Source: Ipomoea triloba
Taxonomy: Eukaryota; Streptophyta; Magnoliopsida; Solanales; Convolvulaceae
Reading direction: 5' to 3'
DNA: 64,000 bases
NCBI RefSeq assembly: GCF_003576645.1
Contig: NC_044916.1
Coordinates: 7,847,725-7,911,724 of the forward strand
The first letter of the stretch is position 1, and each line of letters opens with the position of its first letter. The position numbers were made by a program, and so were the translations under genes. Positions 31,263 through 44,504 of this stretch are shown here, one piece after another. The notes beneath the pieces were generated by a model. It did no database searches and was not told the DNA's origin. It saw nothing but the letters and a program-made list of their open reading frames with translations.

Positions 31263-32717
31263 TTACTATATGTGTTTTTAAATATAAAATTTATGACTAC
31301 AAAAAATTTAAATCCCATTTTTAATGACCATTGTATCTTCCTATACCTATTTTTTATTTTTAGTTTCAAACTAATCATATATATAATCTTTGACTTTAAA
31401 AAGTGTCACATTTAGTTATCCATTGCAATTAAAAATAGCAAATTTTAGAAGTAAATATAGTACATTTTTAATATATAATCGAGAATCAAATTTGGTTAAT
31501 TTTAAGATCAATAATAATTTGAATATATATTCTAGTCAAGATAATATAATTATATATAATTGTCATAAAATGTGAATGTTTTGTATTAGAATTTTGTAAA
31601 TAATAATCATATATAATGTGTAAAGATTGGATGTTTATTTTTCACAAATAAAACTATATATATTAATTTTATTTCTCATTAAATCTTATCTTAACCAGTA
31701 ACAACTAACAAGTATAATAATATAGTTCCCCGCACGAGCATCTCAATTGGCACTAGAGTGATAGACTGAAGGTAAGGACTTAGGATTGAGCCTTGACAAT
31801 CTCAATCATATATGGTTGGCCTCTAATGTAATGGTATATGCTTGTCAATCCTTCACCTACTATATCCTCAGGGAAGGTTTTGTTGGGTTGCTATGAATAA
31901 CTCCTAAATACCTTTGATTATGGAGCACTCTGACATTCATTTATTTATTTATTTCAGAAAATGTAAAGAAAAATTAAAATTGAAGCCTTGAAATCTTACT
32001 AAAATAGTAGTTCTTGCTGTTACTTCAAATCGACCATGGCGGGCAGAATCATCAGGCCTATAAGCTTTCACCTACAACAAACGCTTTCATTACCCAACTA
32101 GAAAAAAGTTCATAAATCAATCAAACACGTAGGGAAAAAAATCAAAACTTATCCACATGCTAATTGCAAACACATTATCAAGGTTAGAAGAACAACAACA
32201 TTAGTAATTATCAAGAATTTAGGGTTTATTGAAATTATGATTTTGGGATAAATGAAATTAGAAATTTAGGGATTATGGATTAAGGTATGAGTAATAGAAC
32301 TAACTTGTAGCGCACGGAGACGGCCATGACGATAGAGACGACGGTGGTAAAAATGGTAAAAAATTCCCTGACTTTTTCCCGTCCAACTTTACCCTTCGTC
32401 AAAAAATTGAAAAAAAAACATTTTTTTTGACCATTTTTGTTGGTGATTGGAAAAGTGGTCAAAATTTTAAAGATTTTCAAGTGTGGGAGTTTCACCAAAT
32501 GTGATGAACTTTTTGTGAACATCAGGCATTGATTTTCCCACCTAATAGGCCTCCTAGTCACCATGATTTACCTCTTTACAATCCGGTGGAGACAAATTAT
32601 AGTAATAAATTTTGGAATAATTGCCACTTTATGTGATGGATAATTTTTCTCCTCTTTCCTAGTCTCTCAAAACAAGATAAATTCATATCTACAATCCCAT
32701 CATTAATATTCAAATCA
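31263..32717. other. Intergenic DNA
   Basis: AT-rich. A possible SINE-like stretch lies at about 31730-31960 (ATTGGCACTAGAGTGATAGA), but its A and B boxes are not convincing. The minus ORF at 32280-32564 has no motif. Confidence 0.4.
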
Positions 32718-33461
32718 AATATAAAAGGAATAAGGTTCAAATTAGCCATTAAACGTAGCCTCAAAGTGCAATTAGGCCACTAAAAGAAAAAAAAATGCAA
32801 TTAGGCCACTGAACACTCCAAATGCATGCAATTTTACCTTATAGCAGGTTACCTTCAATTTCATCAGGTTGTTGCGTACATAGATGGTAAGTTAGCATTT
32901 TAAAATATTTTTTTGATACTATTTTAAAAATAAAAATAAAATAAATAAAAAATTTAAAAATTTAATTAAAAAAAAAACAAACAAACAAGCGCATTTTATT
33001 TTTAATTTTTTTAATTACTTTTGTTTTTTAAAAAAACAAAGGAAGCAGGCATTTAATTTTTTATTTTTTTATTTTTTATTTTTAATGTTATTAAAAATAA
33101 AATATTTTTTAATACTAAACTTTAAAAACAAAAATAAAATAAATAAAAAATTAAAAAAAACAAACAAACAAGCGCATTGTATTTTTATTTTTTTAATTAA
33201 TTTTTTTTAAAAAACAAGGAAGCATGCATTTAATTTTTTATTTTTTATTTTTAATGTTATTATTATTAAAAAATTATTTTAAAATGTCAATTCACCATCC
33301 ACATAAGCATGCAACCTGATGAAATGAAAAGTAACTTGTTATCTGGTGAAATTACATGCGTTTGGAGTGTTCAGTGGCCTAATTGCACTATTTTTTCGTT
33401 CAGTGGCCTAATTGCACTTTCAGGTTACAGTGGCCAGTTTGAACCTTATTCCAATATAAAT
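32718..33461. mobile_element. Mutator-like foldback element
   Basis: Body 32727-33452, flanked by AATATAAAA and AATATAAAT (9 bp, one mismatch). The TIRs begin GGAATAAGGTTCAAA and share repeated GTGCAATTAGGCCACT. Arms are ~190 bp, and the AT-rich middle is partly self-complementary. No coding capacity. Confidence 0.8.
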
Positions 33462-33970
33462 GAAATAAAAGTTACATTCACATCTAAATTTACTTCATAT
33501 TATTCATCTCATCATTTTATTTTCATCCGCCATTCTTGATTTGGTCAATCTACCCATAATTAAAAAAAAAAAAAACTCAACTCAATAATAAAATAACAAA
33601 AAGTATCAAATAATGCCACATAAAGTAATTAATTTAAGGACTTTGTTATACTCCCCTTTATTTACCATCCACTCACACACCTACATTTACTCCATGATGT
33701 GGTATTTTATGGTGAATTGAAATTTAAAATTCTAAAAATAATTAACCACAAAAAATAATCACATCACAAAGTGATTATAATAAATTGTGTGACTTTTGTT
33801 GGAATGGGAAGCATTTTCCTTAATTTAATAGAATATATCACCGTTAGAAAAGAATTGCTAGTTTATCAAAGCTCAGAATTTCCCCAATGTGGACTTTGAT
33901 CTAATTTCAAAGCAACCATATTGTATTGACTTTTATTTATTTATTTGTTTGTTTATTATTATTATTATTA

Positions 33971-34001
<31 letters not shown>

Positions 34002-35506
34002 TAACACTAAGGGAGTGTATTCTTCCCTGACTATTATAAATTTTTAAAAATAAAATTTGAAGATATTAATTTAATTTTTTAAAAATATTTAAAAGTCACA
34101 TGGTATTCTATTCATACTTGAAGATCAATGTTTTTTAGTTTTTATTGTTGGTATAATAAGTACAATTCAATAAGATAATTATAATGTGGAAAGTTGGAAA
34201 TTCAATACCAGCATACAAGATTATGTTCAAAGTGAGTAGATTCTTTATGCGCACCAGTATTTGACCATGGCGAGTCACTAAATTACCTTGATTTTTTTAA
34301 AGGAATTACCATAATTTATATCTTCTCAAATATTCCATCGAGTTAAAGTGTGGGGCCTTTTGGTTGGGAGTTTATCTTTGGCGAGGACAATTTTAATGTG
34401 TCTAAAGTTTAACTGTTGCATTTAAGTTAGACCATTATTGCATGTTTTAAAAGATGTTGACTGTGCTCTTCTGTGTATTATTCAATTAACTCTGATTTGA
34501 ATTAAACTTAACAATCAACCATACGAATGAAATGGTTGGACCAATAACCAATTGTCTCTGGATTTTTATGTCTTCCTTTCAACGCCTGTTTTTTTCTATC
34601 AGACTTCCACTTGTGGAAAATTTAAAAGAATTTCTATTATGACAAAATAGGAAAATTCTTAAAATATACTTCGTAATATTTTCAAAGTAAAAAAAAAAAC
34701 TAGTATATTTAGGTGTATGTTTATAAATTTTTCATAAATTTTATGTGTGCTCGAATATACATTATTTTAAAAAAATATATTACATAATTTTAATGTTCAT
34801 ACACAGAGGAGGAAAATGAAAACACAAGAAAAATTAAATGACTCTAGATCTAAAGACCCTCGATGCAATACCAACTTCAGATCGAGGTAAAGTCATATAA
34901 CCACTCAACATGCTTATTTCTCACTACTCCCATGTTGTAAGCTAGATTAAATTGTTTTCTTGCACTTTCATCAACATTAACTTTAAATGCATTTCCATTT
35001 AGCTTAATTCAACGATTTCTAGTCAAAATTTAAAAATTACATATGTTCAATGTGAGCTATTTTTAGTTCAATTTAAAGAATATTTTTTTCCAACTACATA
35101 TAAAAGTTAGTAGAATGAAAATGGATTTAAGAGTCACAAAATTAAAAAACTTGTTCATGATAAAAATAAAAATATTGTCAAGCTAGATTCTTTAACCTCT
35201 TTTTAATTGATAGCTCTAAACATATTGTACTTTCTCATTTAGAAAAGAGCTAGCTTGTGCGTATACTATCAAATCGTCAAATAGTCATGTTAGACAAAAA
35301 TTACATCTCAATCTCTTTATTATAATATTATTCTACTTAAAAACAAACCGCACTTATTTTTGTTATTAAAAAAATCTTTAAAATAATTTACTAAATTTAA
35401 AAATGTTTGGTCACAGATTTAAATCTTTTAAAAGTAATCGTCATTTTTAATTATACATCATTTAAAAGATCTCAATAAGAGATTTTTTAATTTATATTTT
35501 TATACA
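33462..35506. other. AT-rich intergenic DNA with an ATT microsatellite
   Basis: (ATT)n at about 33955-34001. A fragment at about 34010-34130 resembles the GTATTCAAT-type element at 59641-60887. No gene supported. Confidence 0.5.
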
Positions 35507-35739
35507 TTAATTTTAGAGTTAATACCTATTTTGGTCCCTCGACTATTGCGTAATACTTGATTTTGTCCCATAGAATTAAAAGTACCCAATTTAGTCCTCT
35601 AACTTGTAAAATTATGCTCAATTTGGTCCTCCGTTACAAATTCCATCCACCAGCTATTATATAGAGGGGCAAAATCGTCATTTTCAATAGTCGAGGGACC
35701 AAAATGGGTACTTAATAGTTGAGGGACCAAATTGGGTAC

Positions 35740-35805
<66 letters not shown>

Positions 35806-37073
35806 TTAATATTGGGACAATATCTCTTAGTATAGTTTTGTATATCAACACTAGGGGTGTGTAATCTATTAATCGAACCATTTTAACCGAAGTATTTAAA
35901 ACTTTAATCGTTGATCGAGCCGAATTGAAATTGTTTTCGATTAATCGGTCAGTTAACAGATTAACCGAACTTTTTAAAGCTAAAGTTCTAAATCCTAAAA
36001 ATAACACCTATTATAATAAATCTAATTAAAATAATACATATAATAATAAATCCATAAGAAAATATAGAAAAACAATATCATAAGAACATTACAAATTTAT
36101 AGAGATTTTACATATTAGATTTTAGTTAAAATTTTAAAAAACCTTTAACCATTAACTAAACCGAACGGTTAACCATTGTTTAACTGAACTTTTTTCGGTT
36201 AGGTTAATGGCTAAATGTTTTTTTTTAAATTTCAGTTAACGGTTAATTGGTTTCGAATTTAAGTTCGGTTAATGGTTCAAGGTTTTCTAAAAATTCAATT
36301 AATGATTAATATGGTTCGAAAGTGTCGGTTAACCGTTTTTAACTGAACTTTTTCAGTTCGGTTATTCGTTAAAGGTTTTTTAAAATTTCGATTAACGGTT
36401 AATTGGGTTCGAAATTGTCGGTCAACCAAACGATTAACCGAAATTTTAAACATATATATAACTAAATAAATAAATATATAATCTAATATGTAAAATTTCT
36501 ATAAATTTGTAATGTTTTTATGATATTATTTTTGCATATTTTCTTATGGATTTGTTACTATATGTATTATTTTAATTGAATTTATTATTATAGGTATTAT
36601 TTTTAGGATTTAGAACTTTAGCTTTAAAAGGTTCGGTTAATCTATTAATCGACCGATTAATCCAAAAAAAATTTCAATTCGGTTCGGTTAACGGTTAAAG
36701 TTTTAAAAACTTTGGTTAAAACGGTTCGGTTAATAGATTACACACCCCTAGCGTTGATATATAAAACTAAACTAAGAGATATTGTCCCAATATTAAATAT
36801 TAAATATAATAATATTAATAATAATAGTAATAATAATAATAAATACTCATTTTGTTCCCTCGACTATTAATACCCATTTTGGTCCCTCAACTATTGAAAA
36901 TGACGATTTTGCCCCCCTTTATAACGGCTTATGGATGGAAATTGTAACGGAGGACCAAATTGAGTATATTTTAGAAGTTAGAAGACTAAATTGGGTACTT
37001 TTAATTCTATGGGACAAAATCAAGTATTATGCTATAGTTGAGGGACCAAAATGGGTATTAACTCTTAATTTTA
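35507..37073. mobile_element. Long palindromic (foldback) Mutator-like element
   Basis: Body 35516-37064, flanked by the perfect 9-bp duplication TTAATTTTA. Terminal GAGTTAATACC pairs with GGTATTAACTC. Complementarity continues inward for about 600 bp per arm. For example, ACATTACAAATTTATAGA near 36090 pairs with TCTATAAATTTGTAATG near 36500. The loop (about 36150-36430) is full of GGTTAACCG and TTCGGTTAAT direct repeats. An ATT microsatellite is expanded in the left arm (about 35739-35803) and short in the right. No ORF of note. Confidence 0.85.
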
Positions 37074-38234
37074 TTTGTATAAAAAAATTGAAGTTAAAAA
37101 AAAAAAAAGGATTGTGTTTGGGTGCATGTTGTTACATGCACACTGGTCCACGATATAACTATTGAAAGACATATACATGGACCCAAAAAGAAACCCCGGG
37201 TGAATGGGATAAAACAAGGAGGCTAGGCATCTACTTCTTTGGTTGTTATGTTCATAATTTTAAAACTCTATATTCACATGGGTGAGAATCGGATCTCTAA
37301 CCTCATGCTTAAGGTTAGGCAATGTGTTGAACAACCACGCGAACCATATTAGTTTACTAGTTTTCTACTATAAAAGAGCATTTACCGAAAACAAAAAGGC
37401 ATTCAATTCAATGAAATTCAACTCAATTCAATCTTTATACAATGCGCAGCAGATCCAAACATCTCTACAACTCTCTCTACCTAAAAATTACCTCTCTTCT
37501 TCTCCTAAAAATCCAAAAGATATTCCTAACCGAGTGCTCTCTATACGACTATACCAATGTATTTATACAAAATTACTGTAAATATATTGAATTTTGACTT
37601 GACACCGCTCAAAAAGATCCGTGATTTTTACCTTTCAGTTCCCACATTAAAAAATTTATCTATTTATTTTCCGCCTTAGCTCAATTTATTTATTTTCTAT
37701 CTCATCATCAAACCGGTAATGTTGACCGACCAAATAACTACCCCCAATAGTCATAAAACCATTGCCCACAATTATTATACTATAGACTAGGATCCAACTT
37801 GCATTATGGATCCTGATCCAAAGTGATATTCAAATTATGTACTAAAAGTTAACATATTATGTATTTTCAATTAACATATTATACACATATAAATGAATTA
37901 AAAGTACATAATAGGACACATAATATGTTAATTATAAATACATAATATGTTAATTGTAATATGTAAATAATTTATTAATTGAAAGCATATAAAATATTAA
38001 TTGTAGTAGGCACACAATTTATTAACTAAAGACACATAATATTTTAATTATATACAGATAATCTAATGTTTTGAACCAGGAACCAAAATGTAAGGTAGAC
38101 TCTCGTTCATAGCACTTTCTACTTCTTGGCACTGTCTGGAATTGCAAGGAGCTAGGAAGCGAGAGATTGGATCAACTTGACCCAACGAGGCCCTCGACCT
38201 CAGCCCAAAAACGACGATTTGGACATAGCTCTAC
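37074..38234. other. AT-rich intergenic DNA with a probable TIR element at about 37785-38105
   Basis: GATCCAACTTGCATTATGG near 37790 and TTTTGAACCAGGAACC near 38075 form loose inverted ends around TTAACATATTATGTA repeats. No target duplication found and no gene supported. Confidence 0.4.
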
Positions 38235-38825
38235 CACAGATCCCGCAATTTGTGTACAATGGACCAAAGTCCATCTTATATTGTGGATCCTAATTTAAAA
38301 TATTGTACTCCATCTCTTCCATTTTATCTGTCTTATTTACTATTCATTAATCAAATTAACTTTCTTTATTGTTTATTTTCTTTAATAATTTTTTATTATT
38401 TTTAAATTTAATTTTTTTTGTGTTTAATAGTAATTTTAATATAGTTTTTAAATATATAAATTTTATATATTAATGCTAAACTTCAATCAAGCCTCGTTAA
38501 ATGAATCAGACAAATAAAATAGGGCAGAAGTAATAACATTTAGATTATGTACTAACAGTTAACATATTATGTACCTTTAATTAATATAGATTATATATCT
38601 ATCACAATTAACATATCATATACATGCAATTAATAAATTAGTTAACATATTATGTATCTTTAATTAATAAATTATATACTTATCATAATGAACATATAAT
38701 ATACATTTAATTTATTTAAAGATACATAATATATTAATTGTAAGTATACATTCTGAACTTCATTTAGGATACACAATGCAATGTGAATCTTAATCCATGG
38801 TATAGTTTGCCCCTCCTTACTTGCC
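38235..38825. repeat. Probable TIR element with TTAACATATTATG repeats
   Basis: The left end (GCAATTTGTGTACAATGGACC) and right end (CCATGGTATAGTTTGC) pair loosely over ~50 bp. It resembles the element at 59023-59483. Boundaries are uncertain. Confidence 0.45.
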
Positions 38826-40486
38826 AAGTGACCCCTCCAAGCCCAAGCAATCTTAAATAGCCCGTGTACTCCCTTTCTCAAATAGCCCATATCACAATTC
38901 ACAACCCTCTTAAATGGCCCAAGTAATCTACCAAACATCTAAACAAAATTTCATTTTTCTGAACAACACCAGAGCCAACAATTGCTACAGCCTACACACA
39001 ATGAACTAGTCTATCACACAACTTCCGACTTTGAGAAAACACAACTCCAAATTGGTAGGATAGCATCAACTCCATCACCAATTCCCACACCTATTACCCA
39101 TTTATCTCAATGTCCTTGCCTTGCTTATTCCAAATACATATTCAAAGCATTCACATAGGGCAAAGCAACCATTGCAAATATTAGAGAAGCAAAGAAGAAT
39201 TCATACTGTTCAGCCTTCATTTTCCATGGTTGGCATAGATGATTCTGGCTAAACTGCAACTAATGCAAGATACTTACCTGAGAGACCACAACATCCTGCC
39301 AAAACCAAATGATTAGAAGCACCATTTGCTAATAGTACTTGGAGGATGGCGTATCAAAAGAGGAAAGGCTTAAGGTTTGTTAAGTAGATATAAGTTGTGT
39401 GTACAAAGTGGCAACTCACAAATGATTAACAAAATACTCCCAATGAGCATAACAAGCAAGGCTAGAAGTTGTCCGCATGGACTTAACTCACTGATTCAAC
39501 AGACAGTCTTTTAGAGCAAGAGACCAAGGTTCAAAACGAAACAAGAAACCAATGTTCAAAACTCGATGACAACAGCTTACAAATTTATCCCTTGTGTGCA
39601 CCACATTTGGCTTTGGCCTTATGTATACTATGTCGGGCCGGGGATTCAATATGTTGGGGCAAGGAAAGAGGTTCTGCAGCATAGATTGGCAAAATTGAGG
39701 TCTCTGTAATTGCAATAAGCTAATTGAACTGGGAATCTTTGCCCAAACTACTCTCAATATAAAAAGAACAATCATTATCATGTCAATCATAATATGACTA
39801 TGGGACTCTAATTCCAAAGGGAAACTTTGAAATTACTATTGTTTACACACCTAAGAAACAAAGGTATGGTGACACAAATTCAACTAACAGGGAAGGAGCA
39901 AGCAAAAAGCTTATAAACAGGCAAAACTGGTTTCTAACAAGTCATTTCACAGAGCATACACTAGGGAATGTGACACAATAAATAATAAACTTCCATAAAA
40001 CTTAAAACACTTACATATTCATGAAGAGGAGGATCTTAGCATCCCCTTCACATACACACTAAAACGACTATCAGCTAATGCCAAATTATTCTTGTAGAAA
40101 CCCTACATATATCATTTAGGATAAGACAAATACCTAGACAACACAACATGGGACTATGAAACACTCTATATATATATATATAGTATGGGAAAAGTTAACC
40201 AAGGAGCAAGAGCTATTCTGTTACTTCCATTACTACTACTACTACTTGATCAAGGCAGGAACCTGGAAATGAAAGAGAGGCTTGACGAATTGCTTTGCCA
40301 ATCCGACCTTCCCCTTGAAAAAATAAGGGAAGCAACTGCGAATTGGAGCAATTAACCAAACTTTTGCAACATTTTTCAACCCACAAACCACTAGACTTTT
40401 AGCTTTCCAACTGAACCTTCCTTCAAGTCGAGCCGGGAGAGAATAGAGAATAAAGAGAAACCCTTTTTCTTAGGTTCTATACAAAC
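38826..40486. other. Intergenic DNA and probable 3' UTR of the PNRC-motif gene
   Basis: About 40200-40486 is probably the 3' UTR of the gene whose stop is at 40487. Further left I see no coding pattern; the composition is mixed and could hold a non-coding transcript. Confidence 0.4.
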
Positions 40487-41098
40487 TCACGACGGATCCA
40501 GCCTCAGAAGCCGCCGCAAACCGCTAGAAGCGTCGTCGTAGCTCTCGGTGCTCTTTTTCTTAAAGAAAGCAGGCACGGGAAGAGAACTGGGCGGCGGAGA
40601 GGAGATGAAAGCCGATCCGGCGTAAAAATCAGCGATTTTGATCTGCTTTGGAACCATATCTGGCTCCGGACCGAGCCGATCCGTGGTCGACAAAGCCAAA
40701 TCGTCGTCTTCCTCCGGCGCACAACAATTCACCTCGCTCTTCTCGCCCTCCATCATCATAACCTTCTTCTCCAACCCGTTCTTCATCGACACAGTCAACG
40801 CTTCGCCGCGCTTCAAAATCTTGACCTGCCCCATGACGAGATGGCGGTTCTTGGCCGGCGGAGAGCTTGACAAGCTGGCGCAGCCGCCTCTACTAGTATT
40901 ACTATTTCTACTGCTCTTCTGAGGACTCCGCTTCCGCCGATTCGACTTATCGGATCCATGGTTAGGGTTAGAAGAAGAAGAACAAGTCTTCTTTGATTTG
41001 GGTGAAGGAAAACTGGAATTAACAAAAGTATTGTGACGATTATAAGCTAGGCGATCCTTCAAAGGATCTTGAGGACGAAGAACTGCGATTTCACCCAT
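40487..41098 (-). CDS. Small PNRC-motif protein (possible mRNA decapping adaptor)
   Basis: An intronless ORF of 203 residues starting MGEIAVLRPQDPL. I chose this ATG (41096-41098) over the one seven codons upstream because MGEIAVLRPQD is the conserved-looking start. It has a basic Ser/Asn-rich half with NRRKRSPQKSSRNSN, a GQVKILKRGE segment in the middle, an acidic stretch, and near the C-terminus FYAGSAFISSPPPSSLPVPAF followed by LRRLLRLD. The SPPPSSLPVPAF core matches the PNRC proline-rich motif. In animals PNRC2 binds the decapping factor DCP1, and plants have short proteins with the same motif. A role in mRNA decay is therefore plausible but inferred. No membrane segment or signal peptide is visible. 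Confidence 0.8.
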   Translation of the reverse strand: MGEIAVLRPQDPLKDRLAYNRHNTFVNSSFPSPKSKKTCSSSSNPNHGSDKSNRRKRSPQKSSRNSNTSRGGCASLSSSPPAKNRHLVMGQVKILKRGEALTVSMKNGLEKKVMMMEGEKSEVNCCAPEEDDDLALSTTDRLGPEPDMVPKQIKIADFYAGSAFISSPPPSSLPVPAFFKKKSTESYDDASSGLRRLLRLDPS

Positions 41099-41340
41099 CG
41101 GAAAGTAACACAAACACACCAGATTGGGATGAAGATGAAAATTATGTATATAAATAAATAAAAATAGAGAAAATTGAGATCTGACGTTGATCTGTGGCTA
41201 CAGAAAGATAGCAGATCTGAAGACAAAAGAGAGCATTTCGAAGTTAATTTCGTGAGAGATGTGTAGAGAGAATGAGTTTAGGAGATTGAGTCGGGTGGTT
41301 ATAAAGGGATCGAAGGCGGTGGAAAACGTGGCGATGATGG
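41099..41340 (-). promoter_or_regulatory. 5' UTR and promoter side of the PNRC-motif gene
   Basis: Gene-like composition continues to about 41340 with purine-rich leader sequence. TATGTATATAAATAAATA lies at 41144-41161, close to the start. Transcription start is not determinable. Confidence 0.35.
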
Positions 41341-41439
41341 AGAGGTTGGGGGGTTCCATATACGCACGCTTATATGCGCGTAAAAGCCTTTTTCTTTCAC
41401 TCTTCTAGGTTTTCTTATTTTATTGCCTGCCTTTATTAA

Positions 41440-41589
41440 GGCTATTTGGGCATGCCAAGGATCTAGTGGCATCAAACCCTTCCCTTTATATGAGAGGTGG
41501 CATGTGTTTCAATAGATTGAGAAAGTAGTTATGAACAGATACTGCATTGTAATAGAGTTAGTAGTATTAAAAAAAAAGGCTATTTGGGC
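41440..41589 (+). mobile_element. Internally deleted SINE with 12-bp target duplication
   Basis: Body 41452-41577, flanked by GGCTATTTGGGC on both sides. It keeps the tRNA-like start (TAGTGGCATC) and the family tail ATTGAGAAAGTAGTTATG and TGTAATAGAGTTAGTAG with an A-run, but lacks a recognisable B box. Confidence 0.85.
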
Positions 41590-42188
41590 CATGGGCTCTA
41601 ACATCTCATTTATGATTTTTTTTTCTTAGTTTTTTGTATGACATAGTCACATAAAGGTTAGAAGACAAAATTTTATTGTGCACCATGGTTTATGTAGCAG
41701 TGCAGATTATGAAGTATGTATTATTTTAATTTTATTATAATTTTCATTTGATATTATATATTATTATTTGAGCTCTATTTTCTTTATTTTTTACACACTA
41801 GTTTAATTATAGTAATGTTGAAGTATTATTTTAATTGCATTTTAGCTCATTTGATAATATATGTTATTGTATGACTCTGAATTTTAGTTTTATTTTTCAC
41901 ACGCACACTAATTTCAGTATAGCAATACAAAAGAATCATTTTAATTATACTATAGTTTCATTTGATAATAATGTGCTCTTTCTTTTACATTCATTTTTCA
42001 CACATACTAGTTTCATTATAGTAACACTAAAGTATCATTTTTGTTCTACTACACTTTCAATTGACGATCATGGTCCACACATCAATATATGAACCATGGT
42101 CCACTGTATAACAGTTAAGGTGAGAGGGATGATGTGGATGAGAGGGGAGAGGGGAGAGGGGAGAGGGGAGAGAGATAAAAAGATGAAT
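41590..42188. repeat. ATGGTCCAC-type AT-rich repeat and a purine minisatellite
   Basis: About 41650-42110 repeats ATTTGATAATA and ATTTTAATTATA phrases and ends GATCATGGTCCACAC then GAACCATGGTCCAC. At 42141-42175 a GGGGAGA purine run forms a short minisatellite. Confidence 0.5.
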
Positions 42189-42787
42189 TTAGAGCAACAT
42201 CAATAGTTATAAATTTTTGTGAATTTTTGCAGTCCATGTAGGAGGGAGAAGCAAGAGAAAAGATGAAAAAAAAGAGAAAAAATGAAACAATAAATTCTGG
42301 CAGGAAAAAAAAACTAAAGGTATTACGTGCCTTCTAGGCGCGCAGATTGCTGCACACGCGCACCATTCTGCGCAAGTTTTCTTCTTTTCTCAAAAGTGGA
42401 CTCCACCCAAAAATCATACTGCGTATTTGCATGAGAAAAATCTAGCCATAAGCTAAGCCCTCTTTCCCATTAGATAAAAACAAATTCCTAGTTTTGTCTT
42501 CTTCAAAAACTGAGCAAAAACTATTATTGTGGTTGCTCTAAGAAAAGAAAAACTAGTTTATCCTGATGTCCTGTACGCGTACTGCGCACAAAGCGTGCCC
42601 AATGAGCATATGTAGTGCATGCGCCCGCTGGGCATGTTAACCATGCATTTTCTTTAAAAAGCTTTTTTGATAACTCTTTTTTATTTTTTCTTATTCCTCT
42701 TTTCCTTTTTTTTTTCACTCCCTTTTTCTCTCTTACTTGGGGGTAAAAAATTTGTGAAAAAAATCAATACTAACGGGTTTGCTCTTA
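42189..42787. mobile_element. Tourist-like MITE of the GAGCATC family
   Basis: Body 42192-42784, flanked by TTA. Ends GAGCAACATCAATAG and ACGGGTTTGCTC pair. A CG-rich core (about 42325-42375, GGCGCGCAGATTGCTGC) and a second at 42570-42640 sit inside AT-rich DNA. Confidence 0.7.
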
Positions 42788-43311
42788 TAATGGTCGACGC
42801 CACATCATTTCATCGTTGTGTAATAGGGAAAAGATAAATACTAAATTTGGTCCTTTGATGATGGTTGTTTTAATTTACTTCTTGTTAAATTTGGGGTGTT
42901 TAGAAAATGATCAATCAATTATTTTTTTAATTAAATTTTATTTAATTCACTTAAATGGTTAAGATGGATGTTTGATAAAACAAGTTATTAGCATGACTAA
43001 TTATCTTATTCAAAAAAAAAAAAAAAAGCATGACTAATTATCTAATTAGTTGAATTTTAAAATGAGGGAGGCTTTAGAGCACCATTTTCATACCAATTGA
43101 TTGCAATTAATATCTAAAAGTCATAATGTACTCTAAAATCTTCTCCTTCTTGACAAATCAGGAAACTAATTACTCTCTTGTTAAACGAGAAAAATCTTGC
43201 TCTAACTATGAAAGTGTTCTGTATATTACTTGATGATCTGAATGTGTACAAGGCTGGTGTATTTATATGCATTAGCGATGATCTAGATCCACACAATTCA
43301 AATTCAAACAC

Positions 43312-43634
43312 TTAGGGGCCGTTTGGTTTACGGAATCTTAGATTACCCAGGTAATAGGATTACCTCGAGGAAGGTAATGTGAGATTTTGGGAATGTAAGA
43401 TTACCTGATGCGTTTGGTTAAAGTTGGAGGAATGTAATATTAACTTGTTTGGTTGAAGGTTATATTTTAGGTTATATTACTTCAATTACTTAAATGCCCT
43501 CATAGTAATTGAAAGGTGTAAATTGCGAGCCTCTTTAATTTATTTTTTTTCCATAATTCAAAATTTAACAAGATGCTTCTAATAATAAATTAATAATAAT
43601 AATAATAACAACAACAACAACAACAATAATAATA

Positions 43635-43677
<43 letters not shown>

Positions 43678-43944
43678 GAATGCGTACAGTTGAGGTTTAG
43701 GCAATACACAGACCAACAATTTTAATTTGGAGTGAGGGTAATTTTGGAATATTGAAAAGTAATCTTACATTACCTAAGCAAAACTTGGTAATCACATTAC
43801 CTCAAATATACCCTGATTTCCTACGTGGCAGTAATCTTTTATTACCTTCCATCTCAGATTACCTGAACCAAACATGGTAATCTAACATTACCTTTCTCAG
43901 ATTACCAAGGTAATCTCAGATCCCTTGAACCAAACGCCGCCTTA
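43312..43944. mobile_element. Tourist-like foldback MITE with an AAT microsatellite
   Basis: Body 43315-43941, flanked by TTA. The ends GGGGCCGTTTGGTT and AACCAAACGCCGCC pair, and both arms repeat AGATTACC and GGTAATCT motifs. (AAT)n occupies about 43586-43677. Confidence 0.8.
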
Positions 43945-44504
43945 AGGTTGAGAGGAATTACAAATTATTAAAAAAAATCTATGTGCCTTGGTCTCCAACC
44001 AGAGATGTAGATAGAGAGCAGTGAGTTTTTTGGTCAAATTTTTTAATAGGATGACATCCACTTCAGCAATAATAGGGAGAAATGGTCCTGAAACAGTGTT
44101 TTTGTTTCCGTTGACTAAATGCTCCTGAATAGTCATTTGACTTTCGTTTCACATTTGAAATGGTCAAATGGTTCGCTGAAACAGTGTTTTTGTTTTTCAA
44201 GTTCCTTAACTTGGGGATTTTTTTATTTTTTATTTTCTAAAAAGAGGAAAATAAAAGAAAAGTAAAAGTAAAAGTGGCATTGTAGCAGTTTCGTTTTTAC
44301 AGAAACACGAAGGCAAGGAAAGCGCGTGTAACTCTGCAATTCAAGCTGGTATCTGATGTGTCAAGGGGATAAAGTTTCCGCACTTTCTCCTTTATGCCCT
44401 CCATCTTCTTCCATTTTTACACCTTTGCCTCTCTTAAGTCTTACCAAACTTTGCTTTGCAAACAAATATCAACTAGGCTAAACCAAGTTGCTATTTTTTT
44501 GGGA
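43945..44504. other. Intergenic DNA
   Basis: No supported gene. The phrase GAAACAGTGTTTTTGTTT occurs twice (about 44089 and 44178). Confidence 0.4.

Noticed and set aside
31722..31960. SINE-like sequence
   Set aside because: No convincing B box, poly(A) tail or target duplication.
38100..38240. Possible LINE endonuclease start (TGGAATTGCAAGGAG)
   Set aside because: A weak resemblance to a WNC start only. No following endonuclease motifs in any frame.
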